From Clostridia bacterium (GTDB lineage Bacteria; Bacillota; Clostridia; Peptostreptococcales; Anaerovoracaceae), in contig JAKSSM010000003.1 of assembly GCA_024403065.1 (NCBI GenBank), positions 1 through 34,295 on the forward strand: a stretch of DNA of 34,295 nt, read 5' to 3'. The notes below the pieces were generated by a model that did no database searches, was not told where the DNA came from, and saw nothing but the letters and a program-made list of their open reading frames with translations. The translations under genes and the position numbers were made by a program. Of the stretch, positions 1 through 7,939 are shown in pieces. The stretch's first letter is position 1; each line of letters starts with the position of its first letter.

Positions 1-1
1 T

Positions 2-181
2 TCACTTGACAGTGGAGAAGCTACTACAAGCTACAGACACTTCATCATGGGCGAAGTACGATACAACTCACTTACTCTCAAGTTCCCAGAAAGAGCTGAA
101 AGACTCTTCACTATTTCAGAAGAAGAAGCTAAGGCTAAGTATGAAAACCTCAAGATCAAGAAGGAAGGTTACGACAAGTAA
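2..181 (+). CDS. nifJ: Pyruvate:ferredoxin (flavodoxin) oxidoreductase, C-terminal fragment
   Basis: Only the last 59 codons are in the window; the frame is open from base 2 to TAA at 179-181 and the start lies upstream. The peptide contains FIMGEVRYNSLTLKFPERAE followed by LFTISEEEAKAKYENL. This matches the C-terminal tail of single-chain pyruvate:ferredoxin oxidoreductase (the GEVRY...SL...P..AE.LF pattern), the cytosolic Fe-S/TPP enzyme that oxidises pyruvate to acetyl-CoA with ferredoxin reduction. The codon use is strongly biased (AAG, GAA, TAC, CTC), as expected for a highly expressed catabolic gene. A strong terminator follows 20 bases later, so it is not co-transcribed with the next gene. 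Family assignment rests on a short tail, so it is good but not certain. Confidence 0.8.
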   Translation, partial: SLDSGEATTSYRHFIMGEVRYNSLTLKFPERAERLFTISEEEAKAKYENLKIKKEGYDK

Positions 182-200
182 TCAAAGCTTAAAGCTCAAA

Positions 201-226
201 GGACCAGAGAAATCTGGTCCTTTTTT
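201..226 (+). terminator. Rho-independent terminator after the PFOR gene
   Basis: An 8-bp perfect stem GGACCAGA / TCTGGTCC closes on a GAAA tetraloop and is followed by six T residues. It separates the oxidoreductase transcript from the sigma-54 unit downstream. Confidence 0.95.
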
Positions 227-250
227 ATTGCTTTCATTAGTCAAAATATT

Positions 251-286
251 TTGACAGAATTGTCAATATTTTTTGACCAGACAAAA
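251..286 (+). promoter_or_regulatory. Probable upstream activator sites of the sigma-54 promoter
   Basis: TTGACA-GAAT-TGTCAA (251-266) is a perfect 6+6 inverted repeat. A second, imperfect copy with the same TTGAC half-site follows at 271-286 (TTTTGAC CA GACAAAA), 22 bases further on. Their centres lie roughly 85-105 bases upstream of the predicted sigma-54 start site, the usual distance for enhancer sites bound by AAA+ activators. The likely binder is the Fis-HTH of the activator encoded at 2924-4297; that link is inference from position. Confidence 0.6.
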
Positions 287-337
287 TTTTCTTACATATA
301 TCTGTTCCAAAACATGGCATTTCTGCTCCTTTTTGTT

Positions 338-353
338 TGGCACACTATTTGCA
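338..353 (+). promoter_or_regulatory. Sigma-54 (-24/-12) promoter
   Basis: TGGCAC-N5-TTGCA is an exact match to the sigma-54 consensus: GG at 339-340 and GC at 351-352. It predicts transcription starting near base 364, giving a 33-base leader with an AAGGAGG ribosome site before the dipeptidase-like gene. It is the only clear sigma-54 promoter I found here, and it sits next to a gene for a sigma-54 activator. Confidence 0.9.
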
Positions 354-396
354 GTATATAGATATGCAATTATTTATATAAGGAGGTTATATAAAA

Positions 397-1398
397 ATGA
401 AAGACTTAAAGAATGCATACGTAATCGACGGATGCATCTGGCCAGAAGATGGTAAGTTCAAAGGCATGAGCGAAGACTACAAGGAATCACTCTTAGACGC
501 ATGCTTCCTTACTCTTGATGGCGACAACTTCAGAAGCGGTGTTGAAAGCTTAGGCTATGTATCACAGCTTACTTACAATCCAAAGGAAAAGATCAAGATC
601 GTTCGTAAGTTTGAAGACTTCGCTGAAAACAAGAAGAACGGATACAAGTCCATGATTCTCTACTTCCAGGATCCAGCACCGATCGAAAACAAGGTAAAAC
701 TTGCACACGCTTTCTATGAAATGGGTGTAAGAGTAGTTCAGATGTCCTACAACAAGGGCGGCTTCATCGGAGCAGGCTGTGTTGAAGGAGCTGGTTACGG
801 ACTTACAGACTTTGGTAAGCAGATGGTAAAGGAATTCAACGAAATGGGTATGCTCATCGACCTTTCACACTGTGGTCCAAACGTAACAAAGGACGTTCTT
901 TCCCTCACTGAAAAGCCAGTTACAATCTGTCACGCATGTACAAAGGAACTTGCTGACAATCCAAGAAACAAGACTGACGAACAGATGAAGGCACTTAAGG
1001 CTGTTGGCGGCGTAATCGGTATTACACCATGGGCTCCAATCTGCTGGAAGAGAAAAGAAAACGTTCCACCAACAATTGAAGACTACTTAGACCATGTATG
1101 TCACGCAGTTGACGTAGTAGGTATTGATCACGTTGGTTTCGCAAGTGACAACAACCTTGACCACGCTGCAGACAACGTTGGTATCACTTCACAGGGCGCT
1201 TTATACGACCTTGTAGTAGGCGGCTACAACAAGAACGTATCAACAAAGCCAAACGAAAGACACGCACTTGGATTTACTGGTTCTCTCGACACTCAGAACA
1301 TCATCGATGCAATGAGAAAGAGAGGCTTCAACAATGAAGAAATCGTTAAGTTCCTCGGCGGAAACTTCTTAAGAGTATTCAAAGAAGTATGGAAATAA
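397..1398 (+). CDS. M19 (membrane dipeptidase) family protein with missing alpha-metal ligands
   Basis: 333 residues; ATG preceded by AAGGAGG. The family fold is recognisable: AGCVEGAGYGLTDFG (Glu130 equals the bridging metal ligand), DLSHCG (His158), TICHAC (His179) and GIDHVGFASD all match renal-dipeptidase-type M19 amidohydrolases, which cleave dipeptides with a binuclear zinc centre. The N-terminal H-x-D pair that holds the alpha metal is not there: the VIDGHxD position reads VIDGCIW (Cys13-Ile-Trp15). The protein may therefore be mononuclear, use another substrate, or be non-catalytic. No signal peptide is visible, so it should be cytosolic. It is followed 18 bases later by an NhaC-type transporter and is driven by a sigma-54 promoter, suggesting inducible import and hydrolysis of an amino compound. 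The substrate cannot be read from the sequence. Confidence 0.85.
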   Translation: MKDLKNAYVIDGCIWPEDGKFKGMSEDYKESLLDACFLTLDGDNFRSGVESLGYVSQLTYNPKEKIKIVRKFEDFAENKKNGYKSMILYFQDPAPIENKVKLAHAFYEMGVRVVQMSYNKGGFIGAGCVEGAGYGLTDFGKQMVKEFNEMGMLIDLSHCGPNVTKDVLSLTEKPVTICHACTKELADNPRNKTDEQMKALKAVGGVIGITPWAPICWKRKENVPPTIEDYLDHVCHAVDVVGIDHVGFASDNNLDHAADNVGITSQGALYDLVVGGYNKNVSTKPNERHALGFTGSLDTQNIIDAMRKRGFNNEEIVKFLGGNFLRVFKEVWK

Positions 1399-1416
1399 CA
1401 AAAAGGAGATATTAAA

Positions 1417-2808
1417 ATGTCAGAAAACAAGAAAATGAGTGGCGCAAAGGCCCTCGTAATATTACTTGCTTCCGCAGCTTGCATTCTGCTCGGAGCACTC
1501 GTAATCAAGTCCCCTACAATCGTTAACCTTATCGCAGCAGGTGCTGTAGCATCAGGTTTAGGTATGATCTGGGGCGTTAAGTGGGATACAATCCAGGCTG
1601 AAATCATCGAATTCGGTAAGAAGATGTTCCCAGCAATCCTTATCTTAATGGCTGTTGGTATGCTCGTTGGTGCATGGATTATCTGTGGTACAGTTCCAAT
1701 GTTAATCAACATCGGTCTTAAGATCTTATCACCTAAGTTCTTCTTAGTAGTAGCTTGTCTCGCATGCTCAATCATGTCAGTAGTTACAGGTACTTCATGG
1801 GGAACAGTTGGTACACTTGGTATCGCATTCATGGGTATCGCTCAGGGTTTAGGCGTTCCTGAAACTTATACTGCTGGTGCTGTACTCGTAGGAGCATTAT
1901 TCGGAGACAAGCTTTCCCCAATGTCAGATACAACAGTTCTTGCTCCTGCTCTTTCAGGCGTAGAAGTAGTTGACCACATCAAGTACATGCTTTGGACAAC
2001 TGGTCCATCATACATCATCTCCCTTATCTTCTTCCTCGTAGTAGGACTTAAGTTTGGTGATGGTAACATCAACTCAGCTGACTACACAGCTATCCTTGAT
2101 ACACTTGCATCAACATTCAACTTTAACGTTGTATTACTCGTTCCACCTATCGTAGTATTACTTCTTATCTTCTTCAAGAAGCCAATTCTTCCATCATTCA
2201 TGGTAGGAACTATCCTTGGAATCATCCTTGCTATGGTATTCCAGAACGCTACACTCGTTCAGGCTCTTACAGCTCTTAACAAGGGATTCACAACTGCAAC
2301 TGACGTTGCTATCGTTGACAAGATGTTAATGAGAGGTGGTATCAGCAGCATGTTAAGTTCCGTTGGTATCGTTATCGCAGCTGCTACATTCGGTGCTCCA
2401 CTTAAGGCTTGTGGCGTTATCGATGCTGTAGTTGAAAAGATCATGGTTGTTGCTAAGGGACAGAAGAGCACATTACTCTGCTCATATGCATTCCACGCAC
2501 TCCTTATCTTAATCATCGGCGGATACTATACAACATTCTCAATCGCAGGTCCAATGCTTCAGCCTTTATACGACAAGTATGGTCTTGACAAGGCTAACCT
2601 TTCAAGATGTCTTGAAGATACTGGTACATCATTCTCACCACTCGTTCCATGGTGCTCAAACGGTGTATACTTCACTTCAACTCTTGGCGTTGCATGGTCA
2701 GCATATGCATTCACTACTCCATTCTGCTACCTCTGCGTAATTTTCGCTCTTATCTACATCCTTACTGGATTCAAGATTAAGCAGGCAGCTCCAGTAGAAG
2801 CAAAGTAA
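1417..2808 (+). CDS. nhaC: NhaC-type Na+/H+ antiporter family transporter
   Basis: 463 residues; ATG with AAAAGGAG seven bases upstream. About 11-12 hydrophobic segments run through the whole chain. Conserved stretches such as GTSWGTVGTLGIAF, GALFGDKLSPMSDTTVLAP and LEDTGTSFSPLVPWCSNG are typical of the NhaC/ion-transporter superfamily, in which members exchange sodium for protons or couple sodium to organic substrates (the malate/lactate antiporters are relatives). It is the second gene of the sigma-54 unit with the M19-like protein; a terminator follows 32 bases after the stop. The pairing with a peptidase-like enzyme suggests that the real cargo is the amino compound handled by that enzyme, but this is inference. 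Codon bias is strong, as in the preceding gene. Confidence 0.88.
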   Translation: MSENKKMSGAKALVILLASAACILLGALVIKSPTIVNLIAAGAVASGLGMIWGVKWDTIQAEIIEFGKKMFPAILILMAVGMLVGAWIICGTVPMLINIGLKILSPKFFLVVACLACSIMSVVTGTSWGTVGTLGIAFMGIAQGLGVPETYTAGAVLVGALFGDKLSPMSDTTVLAPALSGVEVVDHIKYMLWTTGPSYIISLIFFLVVGLKFGDGNINSADYTAILDTLASTFNFNVVLLVPPIVVLLLIFFKKPILPSFMVGTILGIILAMVFQNATLVQALTALNKGFTTATDVAIVDKMLMRGGISSMLSSVGIVIAAATFGAPLKACGVIDAVVEKIMVVAKGQKSTLLCSYAFHALLILIIGGYYTTFSIAGPMLQPLYDKYGLDKANLSRCLEDTGTSFSPLVPWCSNGVYFTSTLGVAWSAYAFTTPFCYLCVIFALIYILTGFKIKQAAPVEAK

Positions 2809-2840
2809 ATTCATAGATATATTGATTAGAACGCAATGGG

Positions 2841-2867
2841 AAAAGAGCTCGTAATGAGCTCTTTTTT
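2841..2867 (+). terminator. Terminator of the M19-nhaC unit
   Basis: The stem AAAAGAGCTC / GAGCTCTTTT with loop GTAAT is followed by a T-rich run. It ends the sigma-54 unit before the activator gene. Confidence 0.9.
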
Positions 2868-2871
2868 CATT

Positions 2872-2900
2872 TGGTTTAGATATTAAAGGTGTGATATAAT
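2872..2900 (+). promoter_or_regulatory. Sigma-A promoter of the sigma-54 activator gene
   Basis: A perfect TATAAT (2895-2900) with an extended TGA just upstream; the -35 region TGGTTT (2872-2877, 17-base spacer) is weak. The start codon is 24 bases further on, behind GGAGG. Confidence 0.75.
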
Positions 2901-2923
2901 ATCATGTACCGGAGGAAATACAT

Positions 2924-4297
2924 ATGCTAGAAAGATATGCAGAACAGATACTGAAGGCCTACAACCACATTGATACATTTATCGTTACCGATAAAAACGG
3001 TATCATTGAATACTATGTGACTTTCAGACCAGATGTAAATACCAATGTGGCAAAGAAGCTCATCGGAAAGCACGTACTTGATGCCTGGTCAAAGGATATA
3101 ACAAGGGATACAAGTACAATCATGCGTGTACTTGAAACAGGTGAAGCGGTTCTTGATGAATATCAGGAATTCCACTATGGTGACCTTGTAATGCCAAGCA
3201 TGAATACAACCCTCCCTATAAAAGAACATGACAGAATCGTTGGTACTGCAACCATGATCCGTTATCTCCTTGAACCTTTTGCAAGAACAGAAATCACCAT
3301 TGATAAAATTCCTGGTGTCTACGAAGCAAAATATACTCTTGATGACATAAAGGGAGTATCAGAAAGCATCCAGTATCTTAAGGAAAAAATCAAAATGGTG
3401 GCAGGTTCAGACTCTTCAGTCCTCATCTATGGTGAAACAGGTACAGGAAAAGAACTGGTTGCCCAGTCCCTCCACAATCTGAGTTCCCGTGCAGAGAAGA
3501 AGTTCGTATCCCAGAACTGTGCTGCAATCCCCGAAAACCTTCTCGAAAGTATCCTCTTTGGTAGTGTAAAAGGCGCATATACAGGTGCAGAAAACACACC
3601 AGGACTCTTCGAAGTTGCAAAGGGTGGAACACTTTTCCTTGATGAAATAAACTCCATGCCTCTTTCCATGCAGGCAAAAATATTAAAGGCAATAGAAGAA
3701 AAGCAGGTAACAAGAATAGGTGGACACAACCCCATCTCAACAGATGTAAGAATCATTACTGCAGTAAATGAACGTCCTCTTGATATTCTAAAAAACGGAA
3801 TTGTAAGAAAGGACCTTTTCTACAGACTTTCTGTAGTAGAAATAGATATTGAACCTTTAAGAAACAGACCGGAAGATCTGGAATATATGATCAGCCACTA
3901 TATCACATCTTTAAACAAGAAGATGAATCGTGCAATCCTTGGTCTTTCTGACGATGTATATGCACTCTTCAGAGCCTATGACTGGCCTGGTAACGTACGA
4001 GAGCTTAAGAACGTTCTTGAAGGTGCATTCAATGTTGCAACGTCAAGAACCATTGAAAAGAAATATCTTCCAAGCTATCTTTTCAGTTATGGAAGTGATG
4101 CAAGAATAAAAAGCGCAGAGACAGTTCCTGATCTTTCAGAAGATTTCAGTCTGGACCAGTCCGTATCGGAATATGAAAAGAATCTACTTCTTAAGGCACT
4201 GGAAAAGACAAAGAATATGAGTGATGCTGCAAGACTCCTTGGAATTTCCAAGCAGACCCTGAGCTACAAACTTCAGAAATACAGAATAGGAAAATAA
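2924..4297 (+). CDS. Sigma-54-dependent transcriptional activator (PAS, AAA+, Fis HTH)
   Basis: 457 residues; ATG nine bases after GGAGG. Residues 1-110 look like a PAS-type sensor (FIVTDKNGIIEYY). The central AAA+ domain has Walker A GETGTGKE (170-177), the sigma-54-contacting loop GAYTGA (217-222, Tyr for the usual Phe) and Walker B GGTLFLDE (234-241). The last 40 residues form a Fis-type HTH (MSDAARLLGISKQTLSYKLQ). The architecture matches RocR/BkdR-like activators of amino-acid catabolism in Bacillota. Bound at an enhancer, it would hydrolyse ATP to open sigma-54 promoters; the obvious target is the promoter at 338-353 upstream of the M19-nhaC unit. No receiver domain is present, so the signal is probably a ligand bound by the PAS region. 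Confidence 0.93.
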   Translation: MLERYAEQILKAYNHIDTFIVTDKNGIIEYYVTFRPDVNTNVAKKLIGKHVLDAWSKDITRDTSTIMRVLETGEAVLDEYQEFHYGDLVMPSMNTTLPIKEHDRIVGTATMIRYLLEPFARTEITIDKIPGVYEAKYTLDDIKGVSESIQYLKEKIKMVAGSDSSVLIYGETGTGKELVAQSLHNLSSRAEKKFVSQNCAAIPENLLESILFGSVKGAYTGAENTPGLFEVAKGGTLFLDEINSMPLSMQAKILKAIEEKQVTRIGGHNPISTDVRIITAVNERPLDILKNGIVRKDLFYRLSVVEIDIEPLRNRPEDLEYMISHYITSLNKKMNRAILGLSDDVYALFRAYDWPGNVRELKNVLEGAFNVATSRTIEKKYLPSYLFSYGSDARIKSAETVPDLSEDFSLDQSVSEYEKNLLLKALEKTKNMSDAARLLGISKQTLSYKLQKYRIGK

Positions 4298-4299
4298 AG

Positions 4300-4323
4300 A
4301 AGAGCACCGGCTGGTGCTCTTTT
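4300..4323. terminator. Bidirectional terminator between convergent genes
   Basis: The stem AAGAGCACC / GGTGCTCTT with a GGCT loop has T runs on both strands. It serves the activator gene (+) and the hydrolase gene (-) that meet here with 28 bases between them. Confidence 0.9.
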
Positions 4324-4325
4324 CA

Positions 4326-5306
4326 TTACTTTCTGTCGTGTTTTTTGAAGAATTCAATGGTCATTTCTTCATATTTGTCAGGTTCTGTATAATAGCTCAT
4401 GCCATGACCTGCACCTGGAACTATCAGAAGTTCCTTTTCTGAATGACATGCAAGATAGTTCTCATATGTCATTTCAACCGGAACCAGCGGATCCTTAGTC
4501 CCATGAACAAAGAATACAGGAAGTTCATTGGTTTTAAGTGCATCTACTGTGGAGTAGTCATCCAGATCCATATCTGTCTTTTCTCTGAATATTCCATCAG
4601 CAAACTTGTGGGCAAGTCCAAGGCCTCCGATATGAAGGTTGTTCTTTACTACATGATCCCATACGGCATTTGGTGATGTGAAACCACAGTCTGCAATAAT
4701 TCCACGTACATTCTTTGGAAGTTCAAGACCTGATGCCATAAGAACTGTAGCTGCTCCCATGGATACTCCTACAAGATACACAGGTACACGTCTTCCAAAA
4801 CGTGCTTCAATATATTTTGCCCAGTCCTGAACGTCAAATCTTTCTGTCATACCGAAACCCATATATTCGCCATCGCTGTCATTCTGTCCGCGCTGCTCAC
4901 AGAAAAGAACGGAGCAGTCATTGGCAAACCAGGATTCAGCAACAGTACCGAAATCTCTGTGCCAGCTGGAACGCCATCCATGCATCGCTATAAGGATTCT
5001 CTTTGGATGTCTAACAGGAATCCAGTGAGCCTTAAGTTTTGCACCATCATGAGCAGTAATTTCAATTACCTCATTCTTCTGCGCCTCAAGCCACTTTGAT
5101 TTCTCTTCCAGTTCGTCAAGGAATTCCTTGTCCCCTACACGTCCTGTTATGATAGGCTTTATTCTGTTCATTGCCTTTGGCATTTCTTTGTCAATTGCAG
5201 TATCAACAAGAAGTTTTGATGTCATATATGATGATATGACTGCTGCTGATACGACGCTTGAACCAAACAGTGCACGCCTTGCTATCTTTTTAACTCTTTC
5301 GCTCAT
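4326..5306 (-). CDS. Alpha/beta hydrolase, membrane-anchored
   Basis: 326 residues. A single hydrophobic segment (about residues 12-32) suggests an N-terminal anchor. The hydrolase fold shows MHGW (oxyanion-loop region), the nucleophile elbow GVSMG, an acid in HGTKDPLVP and the catalytic His in PGAGHGMSYY. It belongs to the serine aminopeptidase/BAAT-like esterase group often annotated as alpha/beta hydrolase of unknown substrate. It lies 17 bases downstream of the histidine phosphatase gene with its own AAGGGGGA ribosome site, so the two are probably one operon ending at the bidirectional terminator. The substrate is not predictable. Confidence 0.88.
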   Translation of the reverse strand: MSERVKKIARRALFGSSVVSAAVISSYMTSKLLVDTAIDKEMPKAMNRIKPIITGRVGDKEFLDELEEKSKWLEAQKNEVIEITAHDGAKLKAHWIPVRHPKRILIAMHGWRSSWHRDFGTVAESWFANDCSVLFCEQRGQNDSDGEYMGFGMTERFDVQDWAKYIEARFGRRVPVYLVGVSMGAATVLMASGLELPKNVRGIIADCGFTSPNAVWDHVVKNNLHIGGLGLAHKFADGIFREKTDMDLDDYSTVDALKTNELPVFFVHGTKDPLVPVEMTYENYLACHSEKELLIVPGAGHGMSYYTEPDKYEEMTIEFFKKHDRK

Positions 5307-5323
5307 GCTAACATTCCCCCTTA

Positions 5324-5962
5324 CTATTTAGCATATCTGTCAACTATATACGATCTGTCATAATATATCCTGTCATTTACTATGAGTTTCATCTCATCGT
5401 CCTTCACTTCAACTACACTTATTGCACAGTTGTATGGAACTCTTCCCTGCCAGAAGTCCGATGGGTCTTCATAGAGGAAATTGAGCATGGCACGTACGGC
5501 ACATCCATGGGAGGAGATAAGAACAGACTCATAGTCCATTCTGGCTACTTCCTTAAGAAACTCCTGCTGTGTGCTGATAAATTCTTCAATACTTTCACCA
5601 CCAGGAAGTGATTTGAGTTTTCTTGGTTCGTCAAAATATGTGTTTACAATATCAAGGTCCACCTCTGTCTTTTCCCCTTTAAATCGCTTTCCCTGATAGT
5701 CACCCATATCAAGTTCTCTCAGTCTTCTGTCTTCTATGATTTCGCAGTCATTTCCGCTTTCTCTAAGCAGGATAGCTGCAGTATCTCTTGCACGTGAAAG
5801 ATCCGAACTGAAACATATATCAAATTTTGTTCCTTTAAGACCTTTTCCTGTGAGTTCAGCAAGAAGAACTCCACTCTCATTCAGTTTTTCATCCATCCAG
5901 CCCTGAAGCATTCCCTCTTCATTGGCCTTGGTTTCACCGTGTCTAATGATATATATGTACAT
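5324..5962 (-). CDS. Histidine phosphatase (phosphoglycerate-mutase-like) family protein
   Basis: 212 residues, ATG preceded by GAGG. It opens with the family signature IIRHGETKANEEGMLQG (phospho-accepting His in RHGE) and has the second catalytic His in LISSHGCAVRAML; SSDLSRARDTAAILL supplies the substrate-phosphate arginine. This is a cofactor-independent-looking small phosphatase of the branch-1 histidine phosphatase clan, probably cytosolic, acting on a phosphorylated metabolite that cannot be named. It is the first gene of a two-gene operon with the anchored hydrolase and is transcribed divergently from the epimerase gene at 6059. Confidence 0.9.
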   Translation of the reverse strand: MYIYIIRHGETKANEEGMLQGWMDEKLNESGVLLAELTGKGLKGTKFDICFSSDLSRARDTAAILLRESGNDCEIIEDRRLRELDMGDYQGKRFKGEKTEVDLDIVNTYFDEPRKLKSLPGGESIEEFISTQQEFLKEVARMDYESVLISSHGCAVRAMLNFLYEDPSDFWQGRVPYNCAISVVEVKDDEMKLIVNDRIYYDRSYIVDRYAK

Positions 5963-5977
5963 AATTACCTCACCAGT

Positions 5978-5983
5978 ATTATA
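5978..5983 (-). promoter_or_regulatory. Minus-strand -10 for the phosphatase operon
   Basis: Read on the minus strand this is TGTGATATAAT: a perfect -10 with an extended TGA. No good -35 is visible, which is tolerated by extended -10 promoters. It lies back to back with the epimerase promoter. Confidence 0.65.
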
Positions 5984-6003
5984 TCACATTTAATCAAAAC
6001 CGT

Positions 6004-6031
6004 TTGAAAAAAGAAGAAATAATGATATAAT
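6004..6031 (+). promoter_or_regulatory. Sigma-A promoter of the epimerase gene
   Basis: TTGAAA (6004-6009), a 16-base spacer and TATAAT (6026-6031) with an extended TGA. It lies about 28 bases upstream of the ATG at 6059. Confidence 0.85.
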
Positions 6032-6058
6032 TTTCACATCATCAACACAGGTAGAGAA

Positions 6059-7120
6059 ATGGATAAGAAATATTTTAATGGAAAAAAGATACTTATAACA
6101 GGAACTGCAGGTTTTATCGGAAGCGCTCTTGCAATCGACCTTCTTAGATATACAGAAGGTGCAATGATTTATGGTATCGATAATGTCAGCAGTTACTATG
6201 ATGTAGAACTCAAGGAATGGAGACTTAAGGAACTTGAAAAGGAAGCAGAAAAATCCAGCTCATCCTTCACATTCCTTAGAGGAAATATCGCAGATAAAGA
6301 GTTTATCACAAAAGTCTTCAGTGAGGTGAGACCGGAAATTGCAGTTAATCTTGCTGCTCAGGCAGGAGTAAGATACTCAATTGAAAATCCCGACTCATAT
6401 ATCGAATCAAACATCATAGGATTCTATAACATACTTGAAGCATGCAGAGCCTACCCTGTAGAGCACCTTGTATATGCGTCAAGTTCTTCTGTTTATGGCT
6501 CCAACAGCAAGATTCCATATTCAGTAGAAGACAAGGCTGATTCTCCTGTATCTCTCTATGCAGCAACAAAAAAGAGCAATGAGCTTCTTGCTCACTCCTA
6601 CTCAAAGCTTTATGAGATTCCAACAACAGGACTTCGTTTCTTTACAGTCTACGGTCCTGCAGGAAGACCTGATATGGCATACTTTGGTTTTACGGACAAG
6701 CTTCTTAAAGGTGAAACTATTGAAATCTTCAACTACGGAAACTGCAGACGTGATTTCACATATATAGATGATATTGTTCATGGGGTAGAACTCGTAATGG
6801 CAAAAGCCCCTGAAAAGAAGAAAGGTCCTGACGGACTTCCTCTTCCACCATATATGGTATATAACATCGGAAACAGCAACCCTGAAAACCTTCTTGATTT
6901 CGTTCAGATTCTGGAGGAAGAACTGGTAAGAGCAAAGGTGCTTCCAGAAGACTATGACTTCGAAGCCCACAAGAAACTTGTTCCAATGCAGCCTGGCGAT
7001 GTGGCTGAGACCTATGCTGATACATCAGCACTTCTTAATGATTTCGGTTTCAGACCTGATACACCATTAAGAGAAGGTTTAAGAAAATTTGCTGAATGGT
7101 ACAGAGATTTCTATATGTAA
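6059..7120 (+). CDS. NAD-dependent epimerase, UDP-glucuronate 4-epimerase-like
   Basis: 353 residues. A short-chain dehydrogenase/reductase fold: NAD-binding GTAGFIG (15-21), YASSSSVYG, and the catalytic Tyr167-x3-Lys171 in YAATK. The stretch LRFFTVYGPAGRPDMAYF and the insert after it are characteristic of the UDP-glucuronate 4-epimerase (CapI/GAE) group, which interconverts UDP-glucuronate and UDP-galacturonate. The partner enzyme that would make UDP-glucuronate is encoded at 14700. The gene is followed 10 bases later by a PhzF-like gene under the same promoter. A UDP-glucose 4-epimerase role is the main alternative. Confidence 0.85.
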   Translation: MDKKYFNGKKILITGTAGFIGSALAIDLLRYTEGAMIYGIDNVSSYYDVELKEWRLKELEKEAEKSSSSFTFLRGNIADKEFITKVFSEVRPEIAVNLAAQAGVRYSIENPDSYIESNIIGFYNILEACRAYPVEHLVYASSSSVYGSNSKIPYSVEDKADSPVSLYAATKKSNELLAHSYSKLYEIPTTGLRFFTVYGPAGRPDMAYFGFTDKLLKGETIEIFNYGNCRRDFTYIDDIVHGVELVMAKAPEKKKGPDGLPLPPYMVYNIGNSNPENLLDFVQILEEELVRAKVLPEDYDFEAHKKLVPMQPGDVAETYADTSALLNDFGFRPDTPLREGLRKFAEWYRDFYM

Positions 7121-7130
7121 GGAAGAAAAG

Positions 7131-7907
7131 ATGAAACAGTATATAGTAGACGCATTCACAGACCATGTCTTCAGCGGAAATCCTGCTGCAGTATGCGTAA
7201 TGGATGAATGGCCAAGTGAGGAATGGATGATGAATATGGCAGCGGAAAACAATCTATCCGAAACTGCCTTTATAGTAAAAGAAGAAACGGGCTACAGATT
7301 AAGATGGTTCACTCCTGGAACTGAAGTTGAACTCTGCGGACATGCAACACTGGCATCCTCCTTTGTCATGCTTAACTATTATGAAAAGGAAAGTAACGTT
7401 ATCGAGTTCAATACCTTAAGTGGAAAGCTCACTATCACACGTAAGGACAACCTTTACGAAATGGACTTCCCAACTTATGAACTTAAAGAAATTCCAGTAA
7501 CTGATGATATGGAAAAAGCATTTGGGGCGAGACCTTTAAAAGCGGTTCTCGGGCTTGACCTTGTATGTGTTTTCGAAAACGAAGACATAGTAAGAACCAT
7601 GAATCCAGATCAGGAACTTCTTCGTAAGATTCCTGGAAGAATCCAGAATGCAACAGCAAAAGGAGCTTGCTCAGACAGCGTCTCAAGAAGCTTCTGTCCA
7701 AAACTTTCGATTCCAGAAGATCCGGTATGCGGCTCAGCTCACTGTCAGATAGCAGATTACTGGTCACAGGTATTAGACAAGAAGGACCTTGTATGCTACC
7801 AGGCATCAAAAAGAGGCGGAACACTTCACTGCAGTTTTCAGGATAATGGAAGAATCAGAATAAGTGGAGAGGCGGCACTCTTTGCAGTATCAGAAATTAT
7901 GGCATAA
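7131..7907 (+). CDS. PhzF family isomerase-like protein
   Basis: 258 residues from the ATG at 7131 (GGAAG five bases before it); a longer frame opening at 7089 lies inside the epimerase and adds no family sequence. The opening VDAFTDHVFSGNPAAVC, the catalytic Glu44 in NLSETAFI, LCGHATLAS and the second-domain DPVCGSAHC all match the PhzF/diaminopimelate-epimerase fold. The family includes isomerases such as PhzF, but most members have no known substrate. No phenazine genes are nearby, so that role is unlikely. It is probably co-transcribed with the epimerase and ends at a strong terminator. Confidence 0.88.
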   Translation: MKQYIVDAFTDHVFSGNPAAVCVMDEWPSEEWMMNMAAENNLSETAFIVKEETGYRLRWFTPGTEVELCGHATLASSFVMLNYYEKESNVIEFNTLSGKLTITRKDNLYEMDFPTYELKEIPVTDDMEKAFGARPLKAVLGLDLVCVFENEDIVRTMNPDQELLRKIPGRIQNATAKGACSDSVSRSFCPKLSIPEDPVCGSAHCQIADYWSQVLDKKDLVCYQASKRGGTLHCSFQDNGRIRISGEAALFAVSEIMA

Positions 7908-7910
7908 CAA

Positions 7911-7932
7911 AACCCGCATAGGCGGGTTTTTT
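7911..7932. terminator. Terminator between PhzF-like and DUF2200 genes
   Basis: The stem AACCCGC / GCGGGTT with loop ATAG is followed by TTTTTT on the plus strand. The minus strand also has a short T run, so it can stop both convergent transcripts. Confidence 0.93.
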
Positions 7933-7939
7933 ACTGTTT

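Noticed and set aside
1293-1832. 179-residue minus-strand frame opposite the M19-NhaC genes
   Set aside because: Antisense shadow of two well-supported genes; no ribosome site, no family resemblance.
7131-7907. Phenazine biosynthesis gene phzF
   Set aside because: Only the fold is shared; no other phenazine gene is nearby and the family is broad.
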